DNA of 64,000 nt from Wenzhouxiangella sp. XN79A. GTDB lineage: Bacteria; Pseudomonadota; Gammaproteobacteria; Xanthomonadales; Wenzhouxiangellaceae. Position 1 is the stretch's first letter. Each line of letters begins with the position of its first letter. A model generated the notes under the pieces. That model saw only the letters and a list, made by a program, of their open reading frames with translations, had not been told where the DNA came from and made no database searches. Both the position numbers and the translations under genes were made by a program. The stretch lies in NCBI RefSeq assembly GCF_012272825.1, contig NZ_JAAWWS010000137.1, forward strand, positions 62,001 through 126,000. Reading direction: 5' to 3'. Below, in pieces: positions 14,347-23,813 of this stretch.

Positions 14347-14933
14347 CAAGCCCAGACTCCATCGATGATCCTAGCGAGCCTGTCGAACGACGCGCTTCGT
14401 CCCCGCGCGTTATTCGGATCAAGCAGCGATGTAAATGCTGGGCCGTGCCGAACCTCCGAATATGCTACGTCAGGAATCATCGAACGCTTAATAAGAGCTT
14501 TCGGAGCAGCGATCTTTTCTGCTATTTCTGGGTCAGCATCGATCAATCTCACATCTTTGTGAGTTTCTACAGATTCCTTCGACGCTATAAACCAAGTTTC
14601 GAAACACCTATTGGCTAAGACGAAATCGACGCTAAGGTCTGGACACTGTCTGGCTAGTCTGGTCCTAAAGCTCTGTGCAAGATTTGCCACACATTCGCCC
14701 TCGGAATCCAGCAGTACAAGAACCCTGCCGCCCTGGGACTTCGTGCTTGCAATGCGCAAGTACTTCTCAAAGTACTCCGGAAACCGTTCGGAAAGAAACT
14801 TATCTCTTTGCACTCGAATCGGAGTCAATACCTCAAGTGCACCAGCTTTTTGTAAATGCCCCCACAGCAAGTAGAGCAGCGGCACCATCGACTTTACTTC
14901 GAGATGCCCCTCAACGACTGAAGCTACTCTCAT
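14346..14933 (-). CDS. DUF4276-type TOPRIM-like protein, second gene of a candidate defence operon
   Basis: The 195-residue protein begins MRVASVVEGHLEV; E8 in the VEG motif and the strand LVLLDSEGE (D76, E78, E80) match the acidic metal-binding pattern of DUF4276 proteins, which are related to TOPRIM nuclease/primase domains. I chose the ATG at 14933 because it lies one base after the stop of the upstream ATPase gene (TGAAATG) and puts the VEG motif at the N-terminus, as in the family; a longer frame would overlap the ATPase. Tight coupling to an ABC-type ATPase recalls split OLD-like systems in which the ATPase gates a TOPRIM effector. A nuclease function is inferred. Base composition is about 50% GC, unlike its surroundings. 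Confidence 0.75.
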   Translation of the reverse strand: MRVASVVEGHLEVKSMVPLLYLLWGHLQKAGALEVLTPIRVQRDKFLSERFPEYFEKYLRIASTKSQGGRVLVLLDSEGECVANLAQSFRTRLARQCPDLSVDFVLANRCFETWFIASKESVETHKDVRLIDADPEIAEKIAAPKALIKRSMIPDVAYSEVRHGPAFTSLLDPNNARGRSASFDRLARIIDGVWA

Positions 14934-14934
14934 T

Positions 14935-16125
14935 TCAAATACGCTTGCCAAATAAATCGAGTTGCTTGGAAGCCGATTCAAAAATATCGGCGTTTATCTC
15001 GATCTGGTCGAGACGAAGCATCTCGCCGACCGAAGTAAGCTGTTTCGTGATGGCCTCCTTGGTCGACGAATCAACAGGGCCCGCGTACGTTATGCCATCC
15101 TTAAAAGAAACTGCGACGACATTCTCGATGTTGATCAGATTGCTGTCCAGGAGATCGGCACTGTGACTAGTAACCAAAATCTGTTTCGCATCTGAAGCTC
15201 TCATCAGTGCATCCATCAAAACGCCAGCTGCTGCTGGATGCAGCGCAATTTCTGGCTCTTCTATGCCAACTAGCGGAATTCGACTTTTCTGGGATTCCTG
15301 AAACGCGGCAGTAATGATGCCAAGAGTCCTAAGCGTGCCGTCAGACATGCTCGCCGCGTTGAATCTCCAGGGATATTTGTCACCCTTCATTCCCTGCCTA
15401 AACTCAATAGTCTCCATGTGCCCGAGAGGAACTCTCTCAACGGAACGGACCGAAGGAACAATAGCTTTTAGATACTCAGTAATTTCCTCGGTGACCCTTT
15501 CATGCTGTTGGAGATTCCAGAGCACACTGGCGAGGTTCTTTCCTTCCTTTTGCAGAATTTCGCCGGGGTTTGGTGACTGAAGATCTCGAATGACTTGAGG
15601 ATTGATACTATAAAACCCCATGTTTCTGAGCCCTTCGAAAACCTCTTCGAATCCAGAAAGGCCGGAAATGCTGAGCAGATAAAAATGATTCGAGGACGGA
15701 CTAGCTGGGCGCTCTATATTCGTCTCTGCAAGCTGGCCCTTTCTTACTTCGTAAAAATGCTCTTCGCCATTGACTTCTACTCGGCAGGTTTCTCGTCCAA
15801 TTTGAAATCCGCCTTTAGGCTTTGAGACGATCTCAAAGGCAAAGACCGCGCGGCGATTTTCTTCTAGGATCAACTCGGCTCTGACTCCAAAGTGCGTAGG
15901 GTGCCCTTTCGAACGACGCCGCACCTCGTTAATGCCTCCACGTTCCCGGAGGGCGTTGTCAATGTTTGTATTCAGAGCATCTTTAATGAACTCCAAGCTG
16001 TCGAGAATATTAGATTTTCCGCTTCCATTAGGACCCACAAAAAAAGAAAGATCACGCAATCTAAGGTCGCAGGCCTCAATGCTCTTGTAGTTCTTGATTA
16101 CAAGTCTTTCGACGAAGACACTCAT
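14935..16125 (-). CDS. ABC/SMC-type AAA ATPase (AAA_21), first gene of a candidate defence operon
   Basis: The 396-residue protein has a single split ABC-ATPase head: Walker A GPNGSGKS (31-38), an ABC-signature-like ASMSDGTLR (258-266), Walker B IPLVGIEEPE (283-292) and the switch histidine in TSHSADLL (H321). No long coiled coil or DNA-binding domain is obvious in the 80-250 insert. Such RecF/OLD-like ATPases are frequent sensor parts of anti-phage modules. GAGGTGA sits about 5 nt before the ATG. Lines I counted here are 48-50% GC against about 70% in flanking genes, so it was probably acquired horizontally. Its partner gene begins one base after its stop. Function as defence is inference from family and context. 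Confidence 0.8.
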   Translation of the reverse strand: MSVFVERLVIKNYKSIEACDLRLRDLSFFVGPNGSGKSNILDSLEFIKDALNTNIDNALRERGGINEVRRRSKGHPTHFGVRAELILEENRRAVFAFEIVSKPKGGFQIGRETCRVEVNGEEHFYEVRKGQLAETNIERPASPSSNHFYLLSISGLSGFEEVFEGLRNMGFYSINPQVIRDLQSPNPGEILQKEGKNLASVLWNLQQHERVTEEITEYLKAIVPSVRSVERVPLGHMETIEFRQGMKGDKYPWRFNAASMSDGTLRTLGIITAAFQESQKSRIPLVGIEEPEIALHPAAAGVLMDALMRASDAKQILVTSHSADLLDSNLINIENVVAVSFKDGITYAGPVDSSTKEAITKQLTSVGEMLRLDQIEINADIFESASKQLDLFGKRI

Positions 16126-16200
16126 AGGCTCACCTCAATCGATCCAGAAACGATCAATTAACAGTATCTGGTCTCAAAATCCCTCAAGAGTCCCATTCAG

Positions 16201-19200
16201 CTATCGATCCAATCTCGGAATCCGCCCCGGCGTCCACGGCGCCTTGCCGGCCAGTTCGTTCTCGAGCTCGCGCAGCGACGCATCGGCCGACTGCAGGGCC
16301 TCTTCGACCTCGGCGTACTGGGCCCGGGCGATGGCCAGGGAGTCGGCCTGGTTGTCGGTGACGGCGGCCAGGGCGTTCCAGTGGGCCCAGGCGAACATGC
16401 CCATGCGGCCGGCCAGGCCCATCGGGCGCGGTTCGTTGGCGCCGGCCTTGACCGAGTCGCCGTACATCGTCTCGCGCAGGTCGGCCAGGCGCTCCTCGAT
16501 GCGGTCCAGTCGGTCGCGCAGGCTCGGGTCCAGCGCCGGGGTATCGCGGATGGCGACGTCGACGTGCGAGGCGCGTTCGTTCAGCTCGCCGAGCGCACGT
16601 CCGGCGCCCTGCACGGCGCGGCTGAGGTCGGCGGCGGCCTGCATGGTCTCGGCGTGGGTTTCCAGCGAATCGGGCCGGAACAGGCCGCGGTCCATCGGCT
16701 TGACGGTGAAGGCCACGGGCTCGGCCAGCGCGGTGCGCTCGCCGCGCACGCGCTTGTAGAGCTGGGCGGTGTAGGTGCCGGGCGCGACGAACACGCCCTG
16801 CGGTTCGCTGTCCCACGGCGATCGGAAGCCGCCGCCGCCCAGTTCGACCGGGTCCGGGGCCGGTGTGCGCAGGTCCCAGGCCACGCGGTGCAGGCCCTTG
16901 GCGGTCGGGCCGGTGATCCGACGGACCGTCTCGCCCGCAGCGTCGCGGATCTCGATGATCAGTTCCGGGGCCTGCTCGCGGTCTTCCTCGCGCAGGCGGT
17001 CCCAGGACGGGTACGGGTTGTCCTCGAAGCTCTTGCGGCGCTCGCCCTCCTCCTTCAGGCGCTGGTCGCGCAGCGAGGAATAGCCGTCGCGCAGGTAGTA
17101 GGTGACGACGGCGCCGTAGGGCGGGTTCGGGGCGGTGAAGAAGGTTTCGCCCTGGAAGCCCTTGGTGCCGTAGCCGAACACGTCCTGTTCGACGTACATC
17201 CACGGATCGCGGACCGGAAAGGTGGTGGCCTCGGCGGCGGCGATATCCTCGGCCTTCGTGCGCAGCGCCCGGTAGTCGTCGAGGATCCGGATGCCGCGGC
17301 CGAAGGTGGCGATCACCAGGTCGTTCTCGCGGCGCTGGATTTCGAGGTCGCGCACGGCAATCGTCGGCATGTTGCCGGTGATCTCGTGCCAGTTCTCGCC
17401 GCCGTTCTGGCTGAAGTACACGCCGAACTCGGTGCCGACGAACAGCAGGTCCGGGTCGACGTGGTCCTGGACGATGGTGTGCACGTTGCCGCGCTCGGGC
17501 AGGTCGCCGGTGATCGAGGTCCACGAGCGCCCTCGGTTGGTCGAGCGGTAGACGTAGGGCTTGTAGTCGCCGCGCTTGTGGTTGTTGAAGGTGGCGAAGA
17601 CCGTGTCCTCGTCGTGCAGGGAGGCGGCCAGGTCACTGACGAAGGTCATGTCGGGCACGCGGCCGAAGTCGTCGTGGCGCGTCCAGCTCTCGCCGCCGTC
17701 GGCGGTGACCTGGACCAGGCCGTCGTCGGTGCCGGCGTAGATCAGTCCTTCGACGAGCGGGCTCTCGGACAGGGAGATGATGCTTCCGTACATGGAGGTC
17801 GAGTCGTTCTTGGCCACGGCGTCGACGCTCCAGACCCGGCCCATGACCTCGAGTTCGTTGCGGTCGAGCTGCCGGGTCAGGTCCGGGCTGAAGGGGCGCC
17901 AGGCGTTGCCGCCGTCGTCGGAGACGAAGATCTTCTCGGCGGCGAAGTACAGGCGCTTCGGGTCGTGCGGGCTGATGATGAAGGCCGAGTTCCAGTTCCA
18001 CTTGTAGTCGTCTTCCTCGGCCCCCGGCATCGGCGTGATCAGCACGCGCTCGCCGCTGGTCCGGTCGTAGCGCGCCAGCATGCCGTACTGCAGCTGCGAG
18101 TAGACGATGTCCGGGTTGGTCGGGTCGACCTGGGTCTTGAAGCCGTCGCCGCCGAGGGTGACGATCCAGTCGGAATTGGCGATGCCGTAGTTGTAGGTCG
18201 TGCGCGACGGGGCGCCCAGCGTCGAATTGTCCTGGGTGCCGCCGTAGACGTTGTAGAACGGCTCGGCGTTGTCCGGCGTGGCGCGATAGAACTGGGTGAT
18301 CGGCAGGTTCTCGACATGGCGCCAGTTCTCACCCCCGTCGAAGGTGTCGTAGATGCCGCCGTCGTTGCCGGTGATGATGTGGTCCGGGTTCTCGGGGTTG
18401 ATCCACAGCGCGTGTTCGTCAACGTGCTTGTGCGCGTTGCCGACCATGGCCCAGTTCGCGCCGCCGTCCTCGGTCACCATCAGCCAGGTGTCCATCGAGT
18501 AGACCTTGTCGGGGTCGACCGGGTCGGCGATCAGTTCGTTGTAGTACTGCGGGCTGCCGGCGACGTAGCTCGAGCGCTTTTCCCAGGTCACGCCGAAGTC
18601 CGTCGAGCGATAGCTGCCCTCGCCCGGGCCGTCGGACTCGATGATCGCGTAGACCGTGTCGGGCCGGGCCGGCGCGTAGGCCAGGCCGATCTTGCCCATG
18701 TCCTCGCTCGGCAGGCCGGCGGTGATTTCCGTCCAGGTCTCGCCGCCGTCCGTCGAGCGATGGATGCCGCTGCCCGGTCCGCCGTTGATCAGGGTCCAGA
18801 CGTGGCGACGGCGCTGGTAGCTGGAGGCCAGCAGCAGGTCCGGGTCGTCCGGATGCATGACGACCTCGTTGACGCCGGTGTACTCGTCGATTTCGAGGAT
18901 GCGCTCCCAGCTCTCGCCGCCGTCGCGGGTCCGGTACACGCCGCGGTCGCCGCCGTCGCTCCACAGCGGGCCGTGGGCGGCGACCAGCACGTGGTCGGAA
19001 TCGCGCGGGTCGATGACGATCGCGCCGATGTGGCCCGAGTCTTCCAGCCCCATGTTGGTCCAGCTACGTCCGCCGTCGATCGACTTGTAGACGCCGTCGC
19101 CGTAGCCGACGGAGCGCTGGGCGTTGTTCTCGCCGGTGCCGACCCAGACCGTGTCCGGGTCGTTCGGGTCGATCTCGACGACGCCGACCGCGTAGGACCC

Positions 19201-19479
19201 CTCGTTGTCGAAGACCGGCGTCCAGGTGATTCCGCCGTTGGTGGTCTTCCAGACCCCGCCCGAGGCCACGCCGGCGTAGAAGGTCTGCCAGCCGTCCGGG
19301 TGCATCGCGAAGTCGCTGATCCGGCCGGAGGTGACGGCCGGGCCGATGTCGCGAACGGCCAGGCCGGCGAAAATCTGGCCGGCATCGGGCACTTCGTCGT
19401 CGGCCGCGAGTGCCGCGACCGCCGCGCCGATCAGAACCACGCCGGCCATCAGGCGGCAGCCATCGATCGTTCGAATCAT
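16201..19479 (-). CDS. Large secreted BNR/Asp-box repeat beta-propeller protein (sortilin/VPS10-like)
   Basis: The 1092-residue product starts with a signal peptide (MIRTIDGCRLMAGVVLIG, cleavage near ALAADD) and then shows at least eight Asp-box units such as KTTNGGITW, KSIDGGRSW, RTRDGGESW, RSTDGGETW, VSDDGGNAW, VTADGGESW and SQNGGENW, which make the two stacked propellers of the YVTN/BNR/VPS10-like family. About 300 C-terminal residues are not propeller: an Ig-like strand region near PGTYTAQLYKRV, then a helical tail. The start at 19479 has GGAG 8 nt upstream; an in-frame ATG at 19536 would add 19 polar residues before the signal peptide. Members are sometimes labelled glycosyl hydrolases, but substrate and activity are unknown. 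Confidence 0.85.
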   Translation of the reverse strand: MIRTIDGCRLMAGVVLIGAAVAALAADDEVPDAGQIFAGLAVRDIGPAVTSGRISDFAMHPDGWQTFYAGVASGGVWKTTNGGITWTPVFDNEGSYAVGVVEIDPNDPDTVWVGTGENNAQRSVGYGDGVYKSIDGGRSWTNMGLEDSGHIGAIVIDPRDSDHVLVAAHGPLWSDGGDRGVYRTRDGGESWERILEIDEYTGVNEVVMHPDDPDLLLASSYQRRRHVWTLINGGPGSGIHRSTDGGETWTEITAGLPSEDMGKIGLAYAPARPDTVYAIIESDGPGEGSYRSTDFGVTWEKRSSYVAGSPQYYNELIADPVDPDKVYSMDTWLMVTEDGGANWAMVGNAHKHVDEHALWINPENPDHIITGNDGGIYDTFDGGENWRHVENLPITQFYRATPDNAEPFYNVYGGTQDNSTLGAPSRTTYNYGIANSDWIVTLGGDGFKTQVDPTNPDIVYSQLQYGMLARYDRTSGERVLITPMPGAEEDDYKWNWNSAFIISPHDPKRLYFAAEKIFVSDDGGNAWRPFSPDLTRQLDRNELEVMGRVWSVDAVAKNDSTSMYGSIISLSESPLVEGLIYAGTDDGLVQVTADGGESWTRHDDFGRVPDMTFVSDLAASLHDEDTVFATFNNHKRGDYKPYVYRSTNRGRSWTSITGDLPERGNVHTIVQDHVDPDLLFVGTEFGVYFSQNGGENWHEITGNMPTIAVRDLEIQRRENDLVIATFGRGIRILDDYRALRTKAEDIAAAEATTFPVRDPWMYVEQDVFGYGTKGFQGETFFTAPNPPYGAVVTYYLRDGYSSLRDQRLKEEGERRKSFEDNPYPSWDRLREEDREQAPELIIEIRDAAGETVRRITGPTAKGLHRVAWDLRTPAPDPVELGGGGFRSPWDSEPQGVFVAPGTYTAQLYKRVRGERTALAEPVAFTVKPMDRGLFRPDSLETHAETMQAAADLSRAVQGAGRALGELNERASHVDVAIRDTPALDPSLRDRLDRIEERLADLRETMYGDSVKAGANEPRPMGLAGRMGMFAWAHWNALAAVTDNQADSLAIARAQYAEVEEALQSADASLRELENELAGKAPWTPGRIPRLDR

Positions 19480-19643
19480 GCAGAGCTCCTTGGGATGGGT
19501 TTCTGGAGACGGGTCCGGGACCGGCGATGCCGCCAAGGCATCGACACCCGATCACGCGTCAGCTTAACGCCGCGCGACGCAGCACGCGAGTGCGTTGTGC
19601 GGAACGGTGGCTCGATGCGGGGTCGCACGACGAACCCGGGGCT

Positions 19644-20546
19644 TCAGTCACCGCCGTTCGGAGGCGCCCGGCGCGCCAGAATCCGGCCGATCCGCGCGTC
19701 CTTTTCGCGCCAGAACTCGTTGAGCCAGTTCTGGAACCGCTGCCGGAACTCGGGATCGTCCTCGTAACCACCGCCCTTGAGGACCTCGGGCACCGGGAAG
19801 GTGCGGACGTGCACGACCACTTCGGGAACCTCACCGGCCATCAGCGCGGGCAATTCACCACCGCCGCGGGGGTAGACCAGCGTGACGTCGACGATGGTGT
19901 CGATCGCCCCCTGCATCGCGTCGAGCACGAACGCGATGCCGCCGCTGCGCGGCTTCAGCAGGTGGCGGAACGACGAGCCCTGGCGTCGATGCTTGGCGAT
20001 ATCGAAGCGGGTGCCCTCGACGAAGTTCATGATGGCGACCGGCCGGTCGCGGAATTTTTCACAGGCCCGTCGGGTGGCGGCGATATCGCGGCCGGCCAGT
20101 TCCGGGCGGCGGGCGATGGTCTCCCTGTCATAGCGTTTCATGAATGGAAAATCCAGCGCCCACCACGCCAGCCCGAGCACCGGCACCCAGATCAGCTGGC
20201 TCTTCAGGAAGAAGCGCAGCAACGGCAGGCGCTGGTTGAAGACCCGCTGAAGTACGGGAATGTCGATCCAGCTCTGGTGGTTCGCGAGGACCAGGACCTG
20301 CCCGTCCGGGCAGTGCGGGAGTTCGCCTTCGACGATCAGTCGCGTGCCGCTGAGGCGATCGATCATCCAGTTGTTGACGCCGATCCAGCTTTCCGCGATG
20401 CCGGTCAGTAGCGTGGTCAGCGCACGTCGGAGGGGCCGGAACGGCAGCACGACCTTCATCACCGCCAGCAGCAGCAGCGGCACGCAGTGCACCACAGTGT
20501 TCAGGCTGAGCAGCAGCATCGCCACCGCAATCCGTATCCAGCGCAT
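19644..20546 (-). CDS. 1-acyl-sn-glycerol-3-phosphate acyltransferase family protein (YihG-like)
   Basis: This inner-membrane enzyme family transfers acyl chains to lysophosphatidate or related lipids. The 300 residues open with a hydrophobic anchor (5-35), then carry the catalytic HX4D motif NHQSWID (H90, D95) and the substrate motif FVEGTR (E177-R180). LGLAWWALDFPFMKRY is shared with the E. coli YihG/YihF branch rather than with the essential PlsC. I place the start at MRWIRIAVAM (20546), which matches that branch; upstream in-frame ATGs at 20588 and 20651 would overlap the divergent mtnB control region. It diverges from mtnB over 116 bp. The exact substrate is uncertain. Confidence 0.85.
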   Translation of the reverse strand: MRWIRIAVAMLLLSLNTVVHCVPLLLLAVMKVVLPFRPLRRALTTLLTGIAESWIGVNNWMIDRLSGTRLIVEGELPHCPDGQVLVLANHQSWIDIPVLQRVFNQRLPLLRFFLKSQLIWVPVLGLAWWALDFPFMKRYDRETIARRPELAGRDIAATRRACEKFRDRPVAIMNFVEGTRFDIAKHRRQGSSFRHLLKPRSGGIAFVLDAMQGAIDTIVDVTLVYPRGGGELPALMAGEVPEVVVHVRTFPVPEVLKGGGYEDDPEFRQRFQNWLNEFWREKDARIGRILARRAPPNGGD

Positions 20547-20662
20547 CGTTCGGGCTCGTTTTCCTGGTTCGCTCGTATTGTGGCGCATCGCGGCGGTGAT
20601 AACGCGAAACCATGATCCGCTCGCTATACTCGGGCGCTCGACTCTCCGCACTCAGGATCACG

Positions 20663-21295
20663 ATGACCGGTCCCGGGCTCCGTGCCGATCTCCAGGATGC
20701 GCTGCTGCGGTTGGCGAGGGCCTACGGCGATCGCGGCTGGACGCCTGCGACCAGCGGCAATTATTCGGTCCGTGAAGCCGACGGGCGCATCCTCATCACG
20801 CGTTCGGGCGTGGACAAGCGGATGCTGGACCGCGCCGGCATGATGCGGATCGATGCGGACGGAACGCCCGAGTCCGCCGACGACCGCCCGTCCGCGGAGA
20901 CCGGCCTGCACCTCCAGATCTACCGGCAATTCCCGGACGCGCGCTGCGTGCTGCACGTGCACACCGTGGCCTCGACCGTGCTGTCGCGGCACGGCGCGGC
21001 TGCAGGGGCCGTCGAGCTGGCGGGCTTCGAGGTCGCCAAGGCCTTTCCGGGCGTGGCGGGTCACGAAGGAACGCTGCGCATCCCCGTGGTGCCGAACGAC
21101 CAGGACATCGAGCGCCTTGCGGCCTCCGTGGCGCCGTGGCTGGCGGTCGAGGAACCTCTGCCCGTCTATCTGATCGAAGGTCACGGCCTGTATGCCTGGG
21201 GCCGCTCGGTCGCCGAGGCTTCGCGCCATCTCGAAGCCGCGGAGTTCCTGCTCCAGTGCCATCTCGAAGAAACCCGCCTCCGACGGTCGGAGTAG
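20663..21295 (+). CDS. mtnB: Methylthioribulose-1-phosphate dehydratase
   Basis: MtnB dehydrates 5-methylthioribulose-1-phosphate in the methionine salvage pathway. The 210-residue protein is an aldolase class II fold: TSGNYSVR near the start, zinc-binding HVHT in VLHVHTVAST, and the third histidine in IEGHGLYAWG. The ATG at 20663 is preceded by AGGA; the open frame extends further upstream but those residues are not family-like. It heads a series of overlapping genes, mtnB-mtnD-mtnC-aminotransferase, that carry out consecutive steps. The pathway recycles methylthioadenosine left by polyamine and quorum-signal synthesis. Confidence 0.95.
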   Translation: MTGPGLRADLQDALLRLARAYGDRGWTPATSGNYSVREADGRILITRSGVDKRMLDRAGMMRIDADGTPESADDRPSAETGLHLQIYRQFPDARCVLHVHTVASTVLSRHGAAAGAVELAGFEVAKAFPGVAGHEGTLRIPVVPNDQDIERLAASVAPWLAVEEPLPVYLIEGHGLYAWGRSVAEASRHLEAAEFLLQCHLEETRLRRSE

Positions 21296-21352
21296 CGAAA
21301 CACCCGGAGTCCCTCTTCCCATGCTCGGACATTCAAGCAGGAGCACCCAGCC

Positions 21353-21949
21353 ATGACCCAGTTGACCGTGTATCGCATGCCCGCCGACGGTTCCGGCCAC
21401 GGCGAAGTCGAATCGACCACCCGAGCCTACGACGAGATCGCCGACCGACTCGGGTCGATCGGCGTGCGCTTCGCGCGCTGGCCGCTGGCCGGGGAACTGC
21501 CCGCGGATGCCGACGGGGATGCGGTGCTCGAGCGCTACCAGGAGCCGCTGCAAGCGCTCTGTGACGAAGGCGGATACCGCTCCATGGACGTGGTCCGGAT
21601 GTGGCCCGACCATCCGCAGCGCGAAGCCGCCCGGCAGAAATTCCTCCAGGAGCACACCCACGCCGAGGACGAGGTCCGCTTCTTCGTCGAGGGCAGCGGC
21701 CTGTTCAGTCTGCACGTCGGCGACCGGGTCCACGAAATCCTCTGCGAGGCCGGTGACCTGATCGGCGTGCCGGCCGGCACACCGCACTGGTTCGACATGG
21801 GCGAGGCACCGCGTTTCACCGCCATCCGGCTGTTCACCAATCCCGACGGCTGGGTCGCCTCGTTCACCGGCAGCGACGTCGCCGACCGGTTCCCCCGCTT
21901 CGACGAGGTCGTCGGCAAGGCCGCCGAACCGGCCCGCGACGGTCGATGA
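21353..21949 (+). CDS. mtnD: Acireductone dioxygenase
   Basis: The enzyme oxidises acireductone; with Fe2+ it gives the 2-oxo acid of methionine plus formate, with Ni2+ an off-pathway product. The 198-residue cupin carries the metal ligands in EHTHAEDEVRFF (two histidines and a glutamate) and a final histidine in GTPHWFD. AGGAG lies 9 nt before the ATG. It overlaps mtnC by 4 bp (ATGA), which implies translational coupling. Size and motif spacing match the Klebsiella enzyme family. Confidence 0.96.
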   Translation: MTQLTVYRMPADGSGHGEVESTTRAYDEIADRLGSIGVRFARWPLAGELPADADGDAVLERYQEPLQALCDEGGYRSMDVVRMWPDHPQREAARQKFLQEHTHAEDEVRFFVEGSGLFSLHVGDRVHEILCEAGDLIGVPAGTPHWFDMGEAPRFTAIRLFTNPDGWVASFTGSDVADRFPRFDEVVGKAAEPARDGR

Positions 21950-22653
21950 CCAGCGCCGAGCGCCAGGCCGTCGCGCTGCTGGATATCGAGGGCACCATCG
22001 CCGACGCCCGCTTCGTCCATGACGTGCTGTTCCCCTACGCGCGGGCGGCCCTGCCGGAGTTCGTCCAGCGCCACGTCGAGAACCCGGCGGTCCGGGCCGA
22101 ACTCGAAGCGACCGCCGAGGCCGCCGACCTCCAGCCGGACGACCTGGACGGCATCCTGGATCAACTGGTCGCCTGGATCGACGCCGACGTCAAGGCCACG
22201 CCGCTGAAGAGCCTGCAGGGCATGATCTGGCGCGAAGGCTACCGCCGCGGCGAGTTCACCGCCCACCTCTACGACGACGCCTATCGCTGGATGAGCCGCG
22301 CGCACGAGGCCGGCATTCCGCTCTACATCTATTCGTCGGGCTCGGTCGAGGCGCAACAGCTCTACTTCGCGCACACCACGCACGGCGATCTCGGCGGCTG
22401 GCTGGCCGGTCACTTCGACACCCGGACCGGCCCGAAGAAGGTCGCGGACTCGTACCGGGCGATCGCCGAGCGGATCGGCCTGCAGGCCGATGCGATCCGC
22501 TTCTACTCCGACGTGGCCGAGGAACTCGACGCGGCGGCCGAAGCCGGCTGCCGCACGGTGCACCTCAGGCGCGACGGTCAGCCGTCGACCGGACGCCATG
22601 CCGAAGCTCCCGATTTCTCCGAACTGCCGCTGCCCGGCGAGGACCCGCGATGA
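21946..22653 (+). CDS. mtnC: Enolase-phosphatase E1
   Basis: MtnC is a bifunctional HAD-superfamily enzyme that enolises and then dephosphorylates 2,3-diketo-5-methylthiopentyl-1-phosphate to acireductone. The 235 residues show the HAD nucleophile region ALLDIEGTI, the characteristic IWREGYRRGEF, the motif II serine region YIYSSGSVEAQ, and the C-terminal motif FYSDVAEELDAA. It overlaps mtnD upstream and the aminotransferase downstream by 4 bp each. Gene order here is not pathway order, since mtnC acts before mtnD. Confidence 0.96.
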   Translation: MTSAERQAVALLDIEGTIADARFVHDVLFPYARAALPEFVQRHVENPAVRAELEATAEAADLQPDDLDGILDQLVAWIDADVKATPLKSLQGMIWREGYRRGEFTAHLYDDAYRWMSRAHEAGIPLYIYSSGSVEAQQLYFAHTTHGDLGGWLAGHFDTRTGPKKVADSYRAIAERIGLQADAIRFYSDVAEELDAAAEAGCRTVHLRRDGQPSTGRHAEAPDFSELPLPGEDPR

Positions 22654-23813
22654 GCACGACCCGGATCGATTCCAAGCTGCCCGATGTCGGCACCACGATC
22701 TTCGCGGTGATGTCGCAGAAGGCCCAGCAGCACGGCGCACTCAACCTGTCGCAGGGGTTCCCGGATTTCGAGTCGCCGGAAGGACTCCGGGCGCGGGTCG
22801 AAGAAGCGATGGCGACCGGTCACAACCAGTACGCGCCGATGCCGGGCCTGCCCCTGCTTCGCCAGCGGATCGCCGAGAAGGTCGAGGCAATGTACGGCGC
22901 GAGCGTGGACGCCGAGGCCGAGATCACCGTGACCTCCGGGGCGACCGAAGCGCTGTTCGTCGCGATCCAGACCGTGGTCCGGCCCGGCGACGAAGTGATC
23001 GTCTTCGATCCGGCCTACGACAGCTACGAGCCGGCCGTGCGGCTGGCCGGAGGCCGTTGCATCCACCTGCCCCTGGTGGCACCCGACTACCGGATCGATT
23101 TCGATCGGCTGACCGCGGCGCTCGGCGCGCGGACCCGGCTGGTCATCGTCAACAGCCCGCACAACCCGACCGGCGCCGTACTGAGCCGCGCCGACCTGGA
23201 CCGGCTCGCCGAGGTCCTGCGCGCCAGCGGCTGCTGGCTGCTGTCCGACGAGGTCTACGAGCACATCGTCTTCGACGGGCGCTCGCATGCCAGCGTGCTC
23301 GGCCACCCGGAGCTGCGGGCACGGAGCTTCGCGGTCTCGTCCTTCGGCAAGACCTACCACACGACCGGCTGGAAGATCGGCTACTGCATCGCCCCATCGG
23401 CGCTGACGTCCGAGTTCCGCAAGGTGCATCAGTTCGTCACCTTCAGCGTATCGACACCGATGCAGCTGGCGATCGCCGAGTTCATGAGCGACCCGACCTT
23501 CCATCTCGAGCTGCCGGCGTTCTACCAGGCCCGCCGGGACCGGTTCCGCAGCGCCCTGGCCGACTCGGCCTGGACGTTGCTGCCCTGCCCCGGCACGTAT
23601 TTCCAGCTCCTGGGCTACGGCGGGATCTCCGACCGCCCGGATACCGAGATGGCCGACTGGCTGGTCGAGCACGCCGGGGTCGCGGCGATCCCGGTCTCGG
23701 TCTTTCACGCCGATCGGCGCGACGACCGGGTGCTCCGGTTCTGCTTCGCCAAGACCGACGCCACGCTGGATCGCGCCGCCGAGCGCCTGACCGGGATCAC
23801 GGCCGTCGCATGA
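22650..23813 (+). CDS. PLP-dependent methionine aminotransferase (YbdL-like)
   Basis: The product probably transaminates 2-oxo-4-methylthiobutanoate to methionine, the last salvage step. The 387 residues match class I aminotransferases of the YbdL type (E. coli 386), with LNLSQGFPDFESP at the N-terminus, NSPHNPTGAV, and the PLP lysine K234 in SSFGKTYHTTGWK. YbdL is known to prefer methionine, and the 4-bp overlap with mtnC supports this role. In other bacteria the same step is done by unrelated aminotransferases, so a symbol such as mtnE would be functional rather than orthologous. Confidence 0.88.
   Translation: MSTTRIDSKLPDVGTTIFAVMSQKAQQHGALNLSQGFPDFESPEGLRARVEEAMATGHNQYAPMPGLPLLRQRIAEKVEAMYGASVDAEAEITVTSGATEALFVAIQTVVRPGDEVIVFDPAYDSYEPAVRLAGGRCIHLPLVAPDYRIDFDRLTAALGARTRLVIVNSPHNPTGAVLSRADLDRLAEVLRASGCWLLSDEVYEHIVFDGRSHASVLGHPELRARSFAVSSFGKTYHTTGWKIGYCIAPSALTSEFRKVHQFVTFSVSTPMQLAIAEFMSDPTFHLELPAFYQARRDRFRSALADSAWTLLPCPGTYFQLLGYGGISDRPDTEMADWLVEHAGVAAIPVSVFHADRRDDRVLRFCFAKTDATLDRAAERLTGITAVA

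Noticed and set aside
16381-19767. Plus-strand frame of more than 1100 codons across the BNR protein
   Set aside because: Its sequence is a mirror of Asp-box codons on the other strand, lacking any domain; the minus-strand gene has a signal peptide and clear repeats.
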